Source: Plenodomus lindquistii (lineage: Eukaryota; Ascomycota; Dothideomycetes; Pleosporales; Leptosphaeriaceae). From it: 64,000 nt of DNA. The notes beneath the pieces were generated by a model that saw nothing but the letters and a program-made list of their open reading frames with translations, did not search any database and was not told the DNA's origin. The position numbers and the translations under genes are program-made. The stretch's first letter is position 1, and every line of letters starts with the position of its first letter. This document shows, piece after piece, positions 1-14,910 of the stretch. Location: positions 2,914,001 to 2,978,000 of the forward strand of contig JANUWI010000001.1 of assembly GCA_025504975.1 (NCBI GenBank), read 5' to 3'.

Positions 1-3000
1 TATTAAACTTAGTAAAGATTTTAGCTTTACTTAAATAGATTAGTAAGTTATCTATCTTTAGAATTAGGTAGGCGTTCTTTTAGATAAGCTAGTTAAGCTT
101 TTAGTAGTTAATATAGATATAGAGTAACTTATTAGGTTTACAGATATAGAGAATAGAGGAAGTAAAAAGGCTGTAACTAGTCTCTATAAATCCTTTTTAT
201 AAATTTTTCTAGATATACTTTTTAATAGCTTCTAAGTTCTTAGTATTTTGTTTATACAGGGGGCTAAAGTTATTAGGTAGAGGTTTATTTAGAATAATTT
301 TATAGTTATATAGTTAGTATTCTAGTAGTTCCTCTATAGCTAATAAACTAAATACGTTCTAATACTACTAGTAGCAGGGGGGGAGTTAGTTCTAGATTAA
401 ACAGTTATTTTTTTAAACGTCCTCTCTATTATAGTCTTTAAAGATCTAGTTAATTTTATATAGACTAGTAGTAAAAAACTTATTTTTTTTTTTTTATATT
501 AAAATAGAAGGCATTAGCGGAAATAATAGCAACTTAGAGACTAGAAGGGGTTTTAAAGGGCTTTTAAAGCAGGTTTAGTTTTTAAATCTCTAGAGAGATG
601 TTCTAGTATTATAGGGCTTTAAAAATTCTATAAATACAATTAATTAAAAAGTATAGGCTACTAGTTTTCTAATATAACTCTTTTTTTTATAAAGCGTTTT
701 ATTTTTTAATATTAAAAGCAATATGCTTTTTTAGTATTCTTTAATAGAGTTATATAAGAATTAGAGGAGTAGAGATATAGGTTTTAAAGTAAGTAGCTAG
801 CTACTATAACTAGAACCTATCTATATCTAGTAGAATTTTAAACCTTTTTAACTATTACATCCTAATAATTATATTCTAAGCTCCTAGATTAAGTATAATA
901 AATAGATAGTTTAAAATCTTTTATCTATCTATAATTATATAGAGACAGATATATTCTATAACTAGTAAAGAGATTTAGTTTTTAAACCTTTTAACTATTA
1001 CTAGATAGGGTAGTTTTTAGACTTTAGTTTAAAGTAAAGAAAATAAAAAAGAAATAATACGTAAATTTAAAAAGAAATATTTTTAGGCGCTAGTATTAAT
1101 AAGTAATAGTAGTTTTATACCTACGCCTAGATTGTATAAAATAGTAGATATAAAGAAATAGAAACTTTAAAATAGCTTTAAAAAATTAAAGTTTAACAGG
1201 TTATACTTTTAACTTAATTCTAAGTAGCGTAATGCTTTTAGAACTATTTATTTTCTATTTAATTTTCCTTTAGATCTAGTACTTTAGCAGCGTTATAATA
1301 TTAGTTAAAGTAATTTTTAATTACAATTTCTTTTATCTAGAGTAATAGATATTTATTAGCGTAGTATTCTAGTTTACTATAGTTATAGTAGTTACCTAGT
1401 GCCTTTTTAGAAGCTAGAGTAGCTATTACTTACTATAGAGGTATTATAGTAGATTATAAAAAGGTTTAAAAAGCTATGTATAGTGCTATATTTTCTAAAG
1501 TCTCTTTTTAAAAAGTATTTAAACTAGGTTATACTATAGTCCTAGCTTAGAACTTAGTAGTACTATTATAAAAAGAGTTCTAATAATATGTATCCTTTAG
1601 GTAGGTTCTTTTTTCTATATTAAAGGTAGTAAAGTGCTCTATTATATCTAGAAAGAAATTATTCTAGGTATACTTAAACCTTTAACTAGAAATATATAGG
1701 CTAGAAGTTATTTTTATCTATATATAGTAAATCTATTCTATATATAGTACGCGTCCTTTTATAGTATAGTTTAAAAAATATACTTTAAAAGTAAAGAAAG
1801 TTTTATTTTTCTCTATATATAGTTAGTTAAAGGTATTACGTGCCTTAGCCTATTTATTACTAGTAATAAAGTATCTATTAAGCGTAGCTATTATAGCTTC
1901 TACAGAGAAGAAATAGTTAGCTTTATTATTAAATAGGTATTAGAGCTTAAAATACTTTTTAGCTAGACTAGAAGTACTACCTTAGACTAGTACTATATAG
2001 GCACGCTTAGAATAGTAGTAGTTACTATTAATTTTAAATTAATCTAGTATTAAAGCCTTCTATTATTTATAGGTAGAGTTCTTTCTATCTAATAGTTTAG
2101 AAATAGAAAGGGTACGCTCTAATAAACGTAGCTTTTTAAAAATATAAAAAAAGGCTTTAGAAGGTAATCTAGTTAACTAGTAACATTAATAAGTCTAAAA
2201 GTTTTTAGTAGAGAATAGAAGCAAGTCTAGAAGCAGGGTTAAATAAAGTTTTTTTTTTTAATAAGTTTTATTTTAGTTTATAGAGCTGCTAATTTAGCGC
2301 GCAGCTAGGCTATTATTTCTATAGTGTTATTAGAAGTTATAGTTAGTAGATTTCTAGGTTCTACTAAAGTAGGTCTAGCTTCTATCTAACTCTAATTATC
2401 CTCTAATTAGCTAGTATTAGTTATCTTCTGTATTTTAGACATTTAATAAGTTTATAGGCCTTCTATAAAGGCTAGTTATTTCTTTTTATTCTTTAAAAAG
2501 TAGGATTTATTATCTATTAATAGAGATAGGTATTAGCTTTACCTCTAATCCTGCTAGATTATTAGTAGTCTCTAAGTCTCTACTTTAGCGCTATCTAACG
2601 CGACTTTTTTAAAAGTAATCTAAGCTAGTAATACTATAGAAGTCTAAACCTATAGGCTTTAGTTAACTAGAGATCTCTAGAATCTAGTTTTAGAATTATT
2701 AATAGATCTATTAGCATTAATTAGGGCTAGAACTAGAGAGGTTTTAGAGGCTAGTTAACTAAAGGATTTAAGTAATTTTTTTAAATAAATTAGTAATATT
2801 ATATAGGCTGTTACTAGCAAAAGGATAATTTTTTTATAATATAATAGCTTAAGAATATAAAGTACTAAAAAGCGTCTAAATTAGTTTAAAAGTATATAGA
2901 AGTGCGCGTAGATTAAAAAGCTAAATAAATTATATTTTTATAGGCTTTATATAAAAGGACAAGAAAATTATACCTCTATAGTTCTATTAAAGAAGCAAGC

Positions 3001-3256
3001 TATATAGAGTAGGACTTAGTAGTAGTTCTATACTTTTATAGGGTTCTTTTTTTTCCTCTGCTGTATTAGCACGTAGGTAATAGTAGAGTAGAGATTTTTA
3101 TAGGATCTAGACTAGGTGTAGTATAGAGGTAGTCTAGGTAGAGGTTAGTATAGTCTTCTATCTTTAATAAGCTTGTATAGAGAAAGATAGAGGTAGCTTA
3201 TAAAAAGGCTCCTGTAGCTAAAGGTTATTATTATAATAGAATATAGCTTTATTACA
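1..3256 (-). mobile_element. Gyp-B copy, reverse, truncated by window start
   Basis: RIP-degraded Ty3/Gypsy LTR retrotransposon in reverse orientation. Its 5' LTR is at the right (2840-3256); the body runs leftward through gag and the start of pol and is cut by the window edge. Read in reverse complement it aligns throughout with the complete copy at 25046-32552: the first 150 bases match about 28156-28305, in the reverse transcriptase region, and 2600-2840 matches the segment just inside the left LTR of that copy. No open frame survives. It is inserted in a Pogo-C transposon whose 3' half continues from 3257; the other half lies outside the window. The assignment to Gypsy rests on the motifs legible in the complete copy. 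Confidence 0.85.
2840..3256 (-). repeat. Gyp-B 5' LTR (reverse)
   Basis: This LTR is 417 bp, the same length as those at 25046-25462, 32136-32552, 19056-19472 and 45141-45557. In reverse complement it begins TGTAATAAAGC and ends in TA, which was probably CA before RIP. The 5' TG survives here, whereas several other copies have TA. Confidence 0.88.
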
Positions 3257-4236
<980 letters not shown>

Positions 4237-5984
4237 AAAGTCTAAACCTAACTTAAATATTATTTCTAATCTAGAAAAAGATTTAAGTAGTAAAACTAAT
4301 TTTATAAATTCTAATAAAAAAATACTATTATTAATAAATCTATAGACCTAGAAACTATAGCTTCTATAATAGTAAATAATTTTAAAATAGAAAATTATAA
4401 TACTAGATTAAAAGTAGTATTATTAATAATAAATAGATTATAAAATATAATAATAACTTTATTAATCTAATATATAATAGATTAGATAATATAAACTTTA
4501 ATACTTCTATAAAAATAAAAAGTAGTAGTAGATATAGGACTACTATAGATTTTAAATATCTAGAATTAGCTAAAATTAGCTTAGATAGTTATATAATTAA
4601 TATATAAACTAAGCTAATTTAAAGTATAAATATAAAAGCTAGTAGTATAATTACTACTTATTTTAATCATCTCTATATAGATATAGAAGATACTATAAAT
4701 TTATAAACTTTAAAAATATTTAAATCCTATATTACTTTTAATAATGCTTTAATAACATATTTAGTTATAAAGCTTTTTATCATACCATTTATAGTAATAA
4801 TAATTATAAAGTTATTTTATTTAAATAGAATACTAAATTTTATTATTTAGTTATAAAGTAGGTTTAGCTTTATATATATTAAAAAATCTAATTATATAAA
4901 CTATATTTTAGTTAGTAAATAAATTTTTTTTTAATCTAATAGTATAAAGTTTCTACTTTCTAATATGCTAAATATTATCTAATTAGGCCTAGTATAGAGC
5001 TAGCTAAAAAAAATTGTAATTTTAGTTTAGATATATAGAGTTACTATTAGCTAGAGAGAATTATTATACATTTATTTATATTTAAATCTTTTATAATAAA
5101 TTAGTGTTTTAATATTATTTCTTAGTATAATATTGATAATAATTATTAATAATAAATTATAGAGATAATACTAGAATTTAGAATATACAAGAATTAAAGA
5201 ATTTAAAAAACATTATTAAATCTATAGTAAACACTTATATAAAATAGAGCTTATCTCTATATTTTATAGATATCTAGAATTTAAACAATTATCTATATAT
5301 TATTATAAATTATAGTAAGCTATATAATTATTATTATATTAATTATCTATTTTAAACTAGTTTCTAGATTCTATGTCTATTTAGAGAGAAAGTTTTTTAT
5401 TTTATTATTACGCGGATAAAAACTCTTTTATAAACTAAAATAGATTATAAATACTATTTTATATGTAGATAGAAAAGTATTTAATCTAGATTAGGCTATT
5501 ATTTAATTTTTCTAGGTACTAATACCTTTTTTTTAACTAATACTTAAAATAAAGATAATTATATAAATAATTCTAACTACTTTTTATAAGTTTATTATAA
5601 TATTTTTTTTAAACTTTATTTATTTAATATACTATTAAATAGTATTAAAGTTTTTCTATTTTATATATCTACTCTATAAACCTATTCTATACTAAAATAA
5701 TAATTTAGAATTAAAACTTTAGTGTTACTAAAAAGTTATAGTAGAGGTAATAATAAAATATACAACCTTTTTTTTATAGATATAGAATTTAAATCTAGTT
5801 TTAAAAAGTTAGTAAATAAATAAAATAATAATAATAATAATTACTAATAGAAATAGATAGTAATATAAAAAGAATTATTCTAATTCTAGATAATAATAGA
5901 ATATAGAGCTAAGCATTTAAATCTATAAAGATCTACTATAGAATTAAACTTTTAATTTAATATAAAATGAACTAAATTTCTAGA
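4237..5984. mobile_element. Degraded repeat related to the region before the Copia element
   Basis: This is RIP-degraded DNA without a readable frame. The segment 4837-5420 resembles 19529-20090, the DNA preceding the Copia element. Shared landmarks are a run near 5250/19918 (TATTTTATAG, then TATCTAGAATTTAAA) and one near 4963/19640 (CTTTCTAATAT). That makes it a probable second, truncated copy of the same element. The part 4237-4836 has no partner that I can find. The right edge abuts Gyp-B pol sequence with no LTR between them, so this is a rearrangement breakpoint, not a clean insertion. Confidence 0.45.
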
Positions 5985-7928
5985 GGTTACGATAAAAAAG
6001 ATATTTAAAAAATAACTATCTAATTTTAGACTACCTTTTTTTCTACTACTAGTAGTATTAGAATATATTTAGTTTACTTGCTATAAAAAAACTAGTAAAG
6101 TACTAACTATATAACTTTTAAATTATTATTAATAAATTTCTATTAAATAACTTAAATTCTTTATATAAGTAAAATACTAAAGATTTAAAAGCTATTAAAA
6201 AATATATCTAGAAAAACTTATAGAAAAGCTTTATAGAGACTAGCTATAGCTTTTTTACTTTTTTTATTCTTTATATCTATAAGCCTAATAAGTTCTTCTA
6301 TATCTATATTAACTACTATAAATTAAACTAGCTTACTTAAAAAAACGCTTATCTAATTCTAAAAATAGATAATTTACTAATATATTTAAATAAAGCTATA
6401 ATTTTTACTAAGTTTAATATTTAAATAGCTTTTTAATAATTTATATACATTTAGAGTTTAAAAAATATACTACTTTTTATACCTACTATAGATTATATAA
6501 GTATAAAGTACTGTTTTTTAGTTTTTATAATAGCTTTTCTATCTATTAAAAGTAGATAAATAATTTTTATATTACCTATCTAGATAATATTCTTTTTCTA
6601 CTTTAAAAATATTTAAAGCTACTAATAGTATATTCAATTTATTCTAAAAAAACTATAGAAAGTAGAACTATAAATAGTTATTAAAAAAAGTAAATTTAAT
6701 ATTACTTAGAATAATTACTTAGAATATAGTCTAACTAATAAAAGAATAGAGGTAAATTTTAAAAAAGTAAAAGTACTTTATAACTAGGTCTAACCTACTA
6801 CTATAATAGATATTAAATCTTTTCTAAAGTTAATAGAATTTTATAGATAATTTATTTTTAAATTTTTCTAAATCGCTAAGTCTATAATAGCTCTATAAAA
6901 TCTTCTAAGACAATTTATATAGATAAACGCTTATTAAAATTGCTTTAAAAAGCTAAAGTTTTTATTTCTAGTAATTCTAGTTCTATACTATTTTAATTCT
7001 AATTATAATATAAAACTAGAAATTAACACCTCTAATAGAGTAGTAGCTAGAACTTATTTTAAAAGTATTTAGATAGTAAATAGTACCTAGTAGCCTTTTA
7101 TAGTAAAACCTTTACTAAAGTAGAATTAAATTAGAAAATATATAATATAAAACTATTTATAGTTATTACTATTTTTAAAATATAAAAAGCTAAACTAATT
7201 TTAGTTTAGTATTAAATCTAAGTATATACTAATTATTAATCTCTAAAATACTTTAAAAGTATAAAAATTTTAAATTAATAAAATACTAACTAGGTAAAGT
7301 TTATAGCCTTTTTTAACTTCTAAATTAAATATACGCTAGGTAAAAGTATTAAATATATAGATATTTTTAGTTACTAAAAAAAATATTAGAAATTATAAAG
7401 TAGCCTAGTAAAATAATTACTTTTTAGTTTTTATTTAACTATACTAGATTATATAACTATATTACTTCTAAACTAGTAAAGTTATATCTAGAGTGCTTTT
7501 AAAAAATAACTATTACTTTTTTTTAACTAACTCTAATAATATTACTAGATTTACTAGATCTAATAGAAGCTTTATTAAAAAAGAACTAATAGTTTTTTTT
7601 AAAAAAATAATTTTTAATACTTTTTTAGTATTAAATAAATAATAGACTTTTTTTTATAGTAACTACTTTTATATTTTAATAGATTCTCTACTCTATATAT
7701 AGCTTATTAAAAAGAGATATAATTAAATATTCTAAGTCTATTTTAATACTATAAAAACTAACTAGTTATATATATAATAGTAGTATTAAAAAAGTATAGA
7801 AGCTATGTATAAATACTACGTGCGTAATTATATTACTTACTAGTAATTCTATCTAAAATAAATTTAACTCTAAGAGTTTATCTTCTTTTTACTAATTCTA
7901 GAGAAATCTAAATAATATTTTAGAATAG
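5985..7928 (+). pseudogene. Gyp-B pol fragment (RT, RNase H, start of integrase)
   Basis: Conceptual reading of 6140-6440 gives the order expected of a Gypsy reverse transcriptase: a LK-AIKKYI block, then the segment ending in FTKFN, where the last residue is Asp in functional enzymes. About 7310-7370 reads like the end of RNase H (IKYTLGKS). Stops are mostly TAG and TAA, the products of RIP at CAG, CAA and TGG codons. The reading frame stops at the target duplication of Gyp-A and resumes at 14916. Confidence 0.7.
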
Positions 7929-8421
7929 TGTTATAAACTAGATACTAGAAAAGAAAAAAGTAATAACTATATAGAAATAAAAAAATATAAATAACTAGGT
8001 AGCTAGAGCTAGTATACTATACCTAGTAGATAACGCTACTTTATATAGCGTATATTCTATAAGCTTAGTAGAACTACTATATAAAATAAATTACGTGTGT
8101 TCTATATAATTCTATAATATTCTATAGATTCTATATATAGAATAATATAAAATAGTATAGAATAATATAGAATAATTTAAGTATATAGAAATATTAAAAT
8201 ACTTTTATAGTAGATTATATTTAATTTATATAAATAAGTAAGTAATATATTTAGTTAATTAGTTATTTTTATTACGTTTTTTAGAAGTGTACTTTTACTA
8301 TTTTAGTAATAAAAACCTATTCTAGTATCTATATATTTACCTATTTTTAAAAACTAACTTTTTATATTTTTTTTAATACTAGCTACTTTATATTATAGCT
8401 ATTTAAAAAAGAATCTTTATA
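7929..8421 (+). repeat. Gyp-A 5' LTR
   Basis: This LTR is 493 bp, begins TGTTATAAAC and ends TTATA. It matches 14420-14910 along its full length, with differences mainly of the C/T and G/A type. It contains a short AGAATAATAT-like direct repeat near its centre. Confidence 0.9.
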
Positions 8422-8439
8422 CTTTAAACACTTTAAAAT

Positions 8440-9400
8440 AAGTAAAATTAATATAGATACTAATAGTTCTACTTTAACATTTTATAGATATATAAAAGTA
8501 GCTAAGTTTAACTTTTACTATAAAAATTATAACTAGCTTAAAAACTAGCTTCTCTAGTTTAATTTATACTATAAATTTAAAGTTTAAAATATAGAGAAAA
8601 ATAACTGCGTTTTCTATATAGTAACCTATATACGTAGTAATATATTAAAGTAGATCTAACTACTTCTAATCTAATATATAGGTAATAGTAATAAAAGTCT
8701 AGACTTTATTTAACTTTTTAAAAACTATAATAAATTTAAAAAAGTTATATAATAAACTTTTAGAATCTCTAATAAAACTAAAATTACTAAACGCGCTATC
8801 TAGAAGTTTAAATAACTCTACTCTATAGCTAACTATACTAATACCTTCTAAAATTATATAGTATAGATAGACTAGAATAAATAAGCGCTTATTATAATAT
8901 ATAAGTAAAAATTAAAAAATAAAATAAAAATAAAACTAATATATAGTAGTATATAAGTTAATACTCTATTTTTACTAGTTAATAAAACTATCTACTTTAA
9001 CACTAAACTCTATAAGTTATAGTAGAAACTTTAAAGAAATTAGAATAAAAAAACTTTATAATATAATAAATTATAATACTAATCTAATAATAGAAAGCTA
9101 CGTAATAACTATATACTTTAATAATCTAGAATCTATAATAGAAATAGTATAGAGTCTATACATATTAATAATATTATAAAAAAAAATCTATTTAAAAAAA
9201 GATAATTACTAGTAGTCTAGTAAAAAGCTATTAATATACTATAAATATAGTAAAAAAGGCTACTTTATACGTAACTACTAATCTAAAAATAAAGTTATAT
9301 ACTAGGTTAATATAGTGCGTATTAAAGTACTAGATAAAAATTTAGATAATAAATAAATAGTTATTTCTAGTATTAAACTTTTTAACTTTAACTATAGTAT
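8440..9400 (+). pseudogene. Gyp-A gag remnant with zinc knuckle
   Basis: This is the broken gag frame of the chromovirus. The clearest landmark is a CCHC zinc knuckle at 9237-9278 that now reads YYKYSKKGYFIRNY. In a live nucleocapsid the Tyr at the four metal positions would be Cys, Cys, His and Cys. TGT, TGC, CAT and CAC all become Tyr codons when CpA/TpG is converted to TpA. Upstream sequence is too degraded to place the capsid domain. Boundaries are approximate. Confidence 0.7.
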
Positions 9401-10559
9401 AAGCTAATTAGATATCTCTAACGCCTTTACTAGCACTTTAGATAAAGAAAATAAAGGACTACCTTTAATTATAGATATTAAAAAATAAATAAAAATAAAA
9501 GCTCTTTTAGAAAAAATTAAGTAATATAAAGACTTAGAATAATATTTAGAAACTTTAGATACTAAAAGATTACTGCGTAATATACATTTAGACTACTCTA
9601 AAGAATATAACTCTATAAAGAAATATATTACTAAGTATAAAAAAATAAAAGACTTTAAAGTATAGTACTAAGCTACTACGCCTTTACTATAAATATAAGC
9701 TGCCTTTATAGAGGATAATTAATAGCTTAGTAATACTAGAGATTATTTAGAGTAAGTAATTTAAAAGTTTATAGACTAGCTAATTTAAAATATTAAAAAT
9801 AATATTACTACACTAAATAAATAAGTTAAAAATATAATATATAAATTACGTATAACTTTTAATAAAAAAAGATTTATAGAATAGGTACTATAATAGCTAA
9901 AAAATGCTATAAATAAGTAGATTACCTATAGAAAAAACTATAGTAATTAGTTTACCTAGAAGCTATAAAGCTGCTAGAATTAAATAGTATAAAACTATTA
10001 CCTAATAAAAAACGCCTATGAAATAAAAAATACTCTAACTAGAAAAAATAATATTTTAAAGAAGAATTACTAGAATACCTAATAAAGTAAAAGTAATAGA
10101 CATCTAGACTATATATATAATTAGTAAAATAAATAATATAGTAGTATATTATAGAGTTTTTATACTTATAATATATATACTATCTATTATTTAGATAAAA
10201 TAGACATAGAATATTTTCTATATTAATTCTAGTACTGTACGTACTAAGCTTATAACTATATAAATAAAACTTACTCTAAGTATCTATAGAATAAGCGTAT
10301 ATAGAAATATTTTCTAAATTTTAATAATAATAGAGCTTGTATCTAGATATAGCTTATTATAAATAGAATATATTATAACTAAATATAGTATATATACTTT
10401 AATCTAGAATATAAAAAGTATATAGAAAAGAAACGCGTTTATAGATTTAAAAATAAGTTTTTTTTAGATAAACGCTGTATCTAAGCCCTATAAAATAATT
10501 AATCTATATAGTAAAAACTATAGAACTTACTAAGTTTTAAATAGAGTTTAAAAAATATA

Positions 10560-13500
10560 CTATAATAGCTATAATAGATTTAAAGTATAAAATAAACTTT
10601 ATATCTACGCGTATAGTATACGTAGTAGGTTTATAGCTACTAAAAAAAAAGTAGTTTACTTTATAAACGTAATTAATAGTAAAGTAATACCTAGTTAATT
10701 AGAGATTACTTATAAAGTAATAGAATTAGACTTAATTATTAGAAATTACTAGAAATGTATAGACTTTAACGTGTTTAGCTTTTTAATATATAACATTATT
10801 TTTAGCCTTCTATAGCTTATAAAATATAACTCTAGAATTAACTAGAAGTTAAAAAGATTTTAATTTAAATACTATAAATTAGATATAACTATATACTAGC
10901 CTACGCATTATTATTATATAATAGTAAATAAAAAATAAATTTTAGTATATAATATAAAAAAGATTATTAGAGAATAATATCTAAATAAAAATAGCTATAA
11001 GTAATATAGGTTTAGCTCTATAAACACTAGTAAAGTATTAATAGGTTAATAGATAAAAGTAAAAAAAAACTACGTAACTTTAAAAATCTCTAAAAAGTAT
11101 AAAAATTTTAAATTAGTTTTTTAGAAAAAGATAAGTATAGCTGTATTGCTTAAATATAAGCTTTAGAATTATAAAATTATTCTATAAAAAGAAAAGTAAC
11201 TAACTTTTAAACTAATTTTTAGACTATTAGAAAAGGAACTTAAAACGCTAAAAAACTATATTAAAGTAAATCTAAAGAAAGAATTTATTAGACCTTTTAA
11301 ATTACTAGTAGGCTACTCTGTTCTTTTTATACTAAAAAAAAATAGTAAGCTATAATTATATATTAACTATTAAAAGCTTTATAATATTATAATAAAAAAT
11401 TAATATTTATTATTTAATATATTAGAGTTAAAGGATTAACTAGCTTATATAAAAATTTTTATAGTATTAGATTTATAAAACGCGTATAACTTTATTTATA
11501 TAAAAAAAAGTAAAGAATAGAAAACTACTTTTAGAACACGCTATACCTACTATAAGTATATAGTAATACTTTTTAGTTTTACTAACGCTCTAGTAATATA
11601 TTAGGCTTTTATTAATAATATTTTAAAGAAATACCTAGATATATTTATTATTACATATTTTAATAATATTTTTATATATTTAAATAATAAATAGAAATAT
11701 ATTTAGCATATTAAATAAGTTCTAACTACTTTTAGTTAGTATAATTTATAACTAGAATCTAAAAAATATAAATAGTATTAGAAAAAATAGAGTTTCTAGA
11801 ATATATAGTTAGTATCTATAGAGTAAAAATAAGTAAAAATAAAATAAAAGTAGTTATAGACTAGTTTATATCTAAAACTATAAAAAAAGTCTAGTTATTC
11901 TTTAGATTTATAAACTTTAACTAATAGTTTATTAAAGATTTCTCTAAAAAAGCAGCGCCTTTTATAAAGCTAACTAAAAAAAATTAAATATAGAAATAGA
12001 AATAAACTAAAAAAACTATATTTAATAATATAAAGTAGGCATACGTAAAACTACTAATATTAGTTTTTTTTTTAAAGTAGTAAACTATTATACTTTAAAA
12101 TAGATATATTAGATTTTAGAATTAGTATAGTAGTATTATAGAAATAAAATAGTAAATAGTACCTAATTATATACTCTTCTAGAAAATTTATATTATTTAA
12201 AAAAAACTATAATATATATAATAAAGAATTTATAGCTATTATTAATATATTAGAGTACTAGCGTATCTACGTAAAAAGCTATTTAGAACTTATAATATTT
12301 TTAGATTATAAAAACTTTATAAGCTTTATAATAATAAAAACTTTTAATAGATAATAAGTATAATAGTTAGAAATACTAGGCTAGTATAAATTTAAAATTA
12401 TATATACTCTAGATAAAGATAATAGAAAAGTAGATGCTTTTAGCTAAAAAATAGATATTATAGAATCTAAGTAAATTATTAAAAATATATTTTTTAAAGC
12501 TAATAAAAATAGATTATTAGAACCTACTAAAATATTTAGCGTAGTACTAAAAATTACACCTAAACTACTAGAAAAGTTATAAAAAGTAGTTATTTAAAGC
12601 TACTATAAAGACTTTATATATAGTTATCTAGACATTTAATATACTATAGAACTAATCTAAAGAGATTACTAGTTTACTAATATAAAAGATAAAGTTATAG
12701 ACTTTATTAGTAAATATATAGACTATTAAAAGAATAAATATAGTATATACGCACTTTATAGAGAGATATAAGTAATAGAACTTCTTTTAATACTTTAGAA
12801 AAATATTTTTATAGACTTTATAATAGAACTACTACTATTAAAAGATTTAGTTACTAGATTTACGTATAATTTAATTATAGTTATACCTAATAGATTTATA
12901 AAAGCAGCTAAGTATATTCTATTTAGAAAAGATTTTATAGTAGTATAGCTAGTATACATTTTTATAAATAGAATTATTAGATATTATAGCATTCTAAAGT
13001 TAATTATTAGTAATTAAAATAAGCTATTTATATTAAACTTTTAGATATTACTTTTTACTACTATTAGAACGCAACGTAAACTATTTATAGCTTTTTATCT
13101 AGAAATAAATAAATAAATAGAGTAAATAAATTATACTATAAAAGCCTACCTATAGATATATATTAATTAGTAATAAAATAATTAAATTTTACTATTACCT
13201 ATAGTTTAGATAGTATATAATAATAAGGTTTTAGAGTTTATAGAATAGACTTTATATTTTACTAACTATAAAAGATATCTAAATCTCTTTACTAGAATAT
13301 TACTCTATTAGAAAATAGAAGCAGCTATACCTATAGCTAAAGAACTAAAAAAAGTTTATAAAAAATTAAGTAAAGCTTTTCTAGATGCTTAACGTAGTAG
13401 TATTTTATATATTAATAGAAAATAAAAAATAGCACTTTAGCTAAAAAAAAAGGATAAAGTATATTTTTTTATAAAAAACCTTTATATAATATAACCTAAT

Positions 13501-13850
13501 TACGGATTAGATTACATTAAAGTTAGACTATTTTTAATTAAAAACTAGAAAGAACTAGTTATGTATATATTTAACCTTCTACTTAACGCTAAAGTATATT
13601 CTAGATTCTATATTAAGATACTAGAACTAGCTAACTTTTTAACTTTATTATAGAAAACCTTCTAATATAAATAATAGAAAGAAAATAAATTTAAAGTTAA
13701 AAAAATAATAATATATTAAAAAAAATAAAGTAATAAAAAATACCTAGTTAAATAGTTAGAGTATAACAATTCTAAAAATATATAGAAACTAGAGATGAAT
13801 TTTATAAACTACTAGTAACTTTTTACGCAGTATTAAACCTATTGCCTATT
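10560..13850 (+). pseudogene. Gyp-A pol remnant (PR-RT-RNase H-INT-chromodomain)
   Basis: Degenerate frames can be read through in order. The end of protease (about 10790-10860) reads like the conserved block before RT, with a WLIKYNSRINW stretch. RT spans about 11248-12000: its NLKKEFIRPF, AYNFIYIKKS and TFRTRYTYYKY segments are typical of Gypsy, and the YxDD box at 11656-11667 has become YFNN. RNase H spans about 12100-12450 and ends DKDNRKVDAFS. Integrase core spans about 12810-13260 (IDFI, then FIAFYLE). A final module at about 13684-13835 reads like a chromodomain (VKKI, YLVKWLEYNNSKN). Chromodomains direct integration to modified heterochromatin. Many TAG stops and several frameshifts make it dead. 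Confidence 0.9.
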
Positions 13851-14419
13851 AACCTATTAAATTTAGAATTACTCTCTAAAAAAGATAGTATAAAGAAACT
13901 CTAGTTAATAGCTAGTATTTTTAGTATAAAGCTATTATTTAAAAAAAAAACTTTATAATTTATTACCTTTCTAGCCTTTAGTACTTTAATATAAGCTATA
14001 AATTTCTCTAATTTATCTACCTACTATTATTTACGCTGCTTTAATAATTTCTTTTATTTTTAAAAAAGATTTTTTTTCTAACGCGTAGTAAGTAGGGCTT
14101 TAACTACTATAGTTTTAGTTTTATTAGCCTCTATTTTTTATTAATTAAAATAAGTAAGCTTTTTATCTAGTTTTAAAAAGTCTAGAAGTAGAACCTCTAC
14201 TAGTATATACTTTTTTATGCTATTATAATAATAATTACTATATTTTTTTTTAATAATAATATCTAGTACTTTAAATTTTTTTTTATATAATATTAATACG
14301 TAACTATAGTAAAAGAACTAATATAATTAATTTAAATATTAATAAAATAATAATAAGTAGTACTACAGGAGACTATTAAGTTAGTTTATAAAGATATAAA
14401 GTAAAAAGAAAGAGAATAG

Positions 14420-14910
14420 TATTATAAACTAGAAACTAGAAAAAAAAAGTAATAACTATGTAGAAATAAAGGAATATAAATAACTAGGCAGCTAGAGCTA
14501 GTATACTATAACTAGTAGATAATACTACTTTACGTAGCGTATATTCTATAGGCTTAGTAAAACTACTATATAGAATAAGTTATATATATTCTATAGAATT
14601 CTATAATATTCTATAGATTCTATGTATAGAATAATATAGAATAGTATTAAATAATATAGAATAATATAAGTATATAGAAATATTAAAATACTTTTATAGT
14701 AGATTGTATATAACTTATATAAATAAATAAATAATATATTTAGTTAATTAGTTACTTTTATTACTTTTTTTAGAAGCGTATTTTTATTATTTTAGTAATA
14801 AAAATCTATTTTAGCATCTATACGCTTATCTATTTTTAAAAACTAACCTTTTACGTTTTTTTTAATACTAGCTGCTTTATATTGTAGCTATTTAAAAAAG
14901 AATCCTTATA
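14420..14910 (+). repeat. Gyp-A 3' LTR
   Basis: This is a 491-bp partner of the LTR at 7929. It begins TATTATAAAC, so the terminal TG has become TA by RIP, and ends TTATA. A purine-rich tract of A and G (about 14402-14417) stands immediately before it and probably served as the second-strand primer. AATAG follows at 14911-14915. Confidence 0.9.

Larger units (their letters stand above)
7929..14910 (+). mobile_element. Gyp-A: complete Ty3/Gypsy chromovirus
   Basis: This is a structurally complete LTR retrotransposon of 6982 bp. It has a 5' LTR (7929-8421), a gag zinc knuckle, protease, RT, RNase H, integrase, chromodomain, a purine-rich tract (about 14402-14417) and a 3' LTR (14420-14910). 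It is flanked by an AATAG target duplication (7924-7928 and 14911-14915). The order RT, RNase H, integrase marks it as Ty3/Gypsy, and the chromodomain after integrase marks a chromovirus. The host is the truncated Gyp-B copy. The unoccupied site in the other Gyp-B copy reads AATAG followed by ACTTT at 29836-29845, which confirms both ends. All frames are broken by RIP. Confidence 0.92.

Noticed and set aside
1..200. Telomere or subtelomeric end at the window start
   Set aside because: No TTAGGG-type array; the first bases align with the interior of Gyp-B pol.
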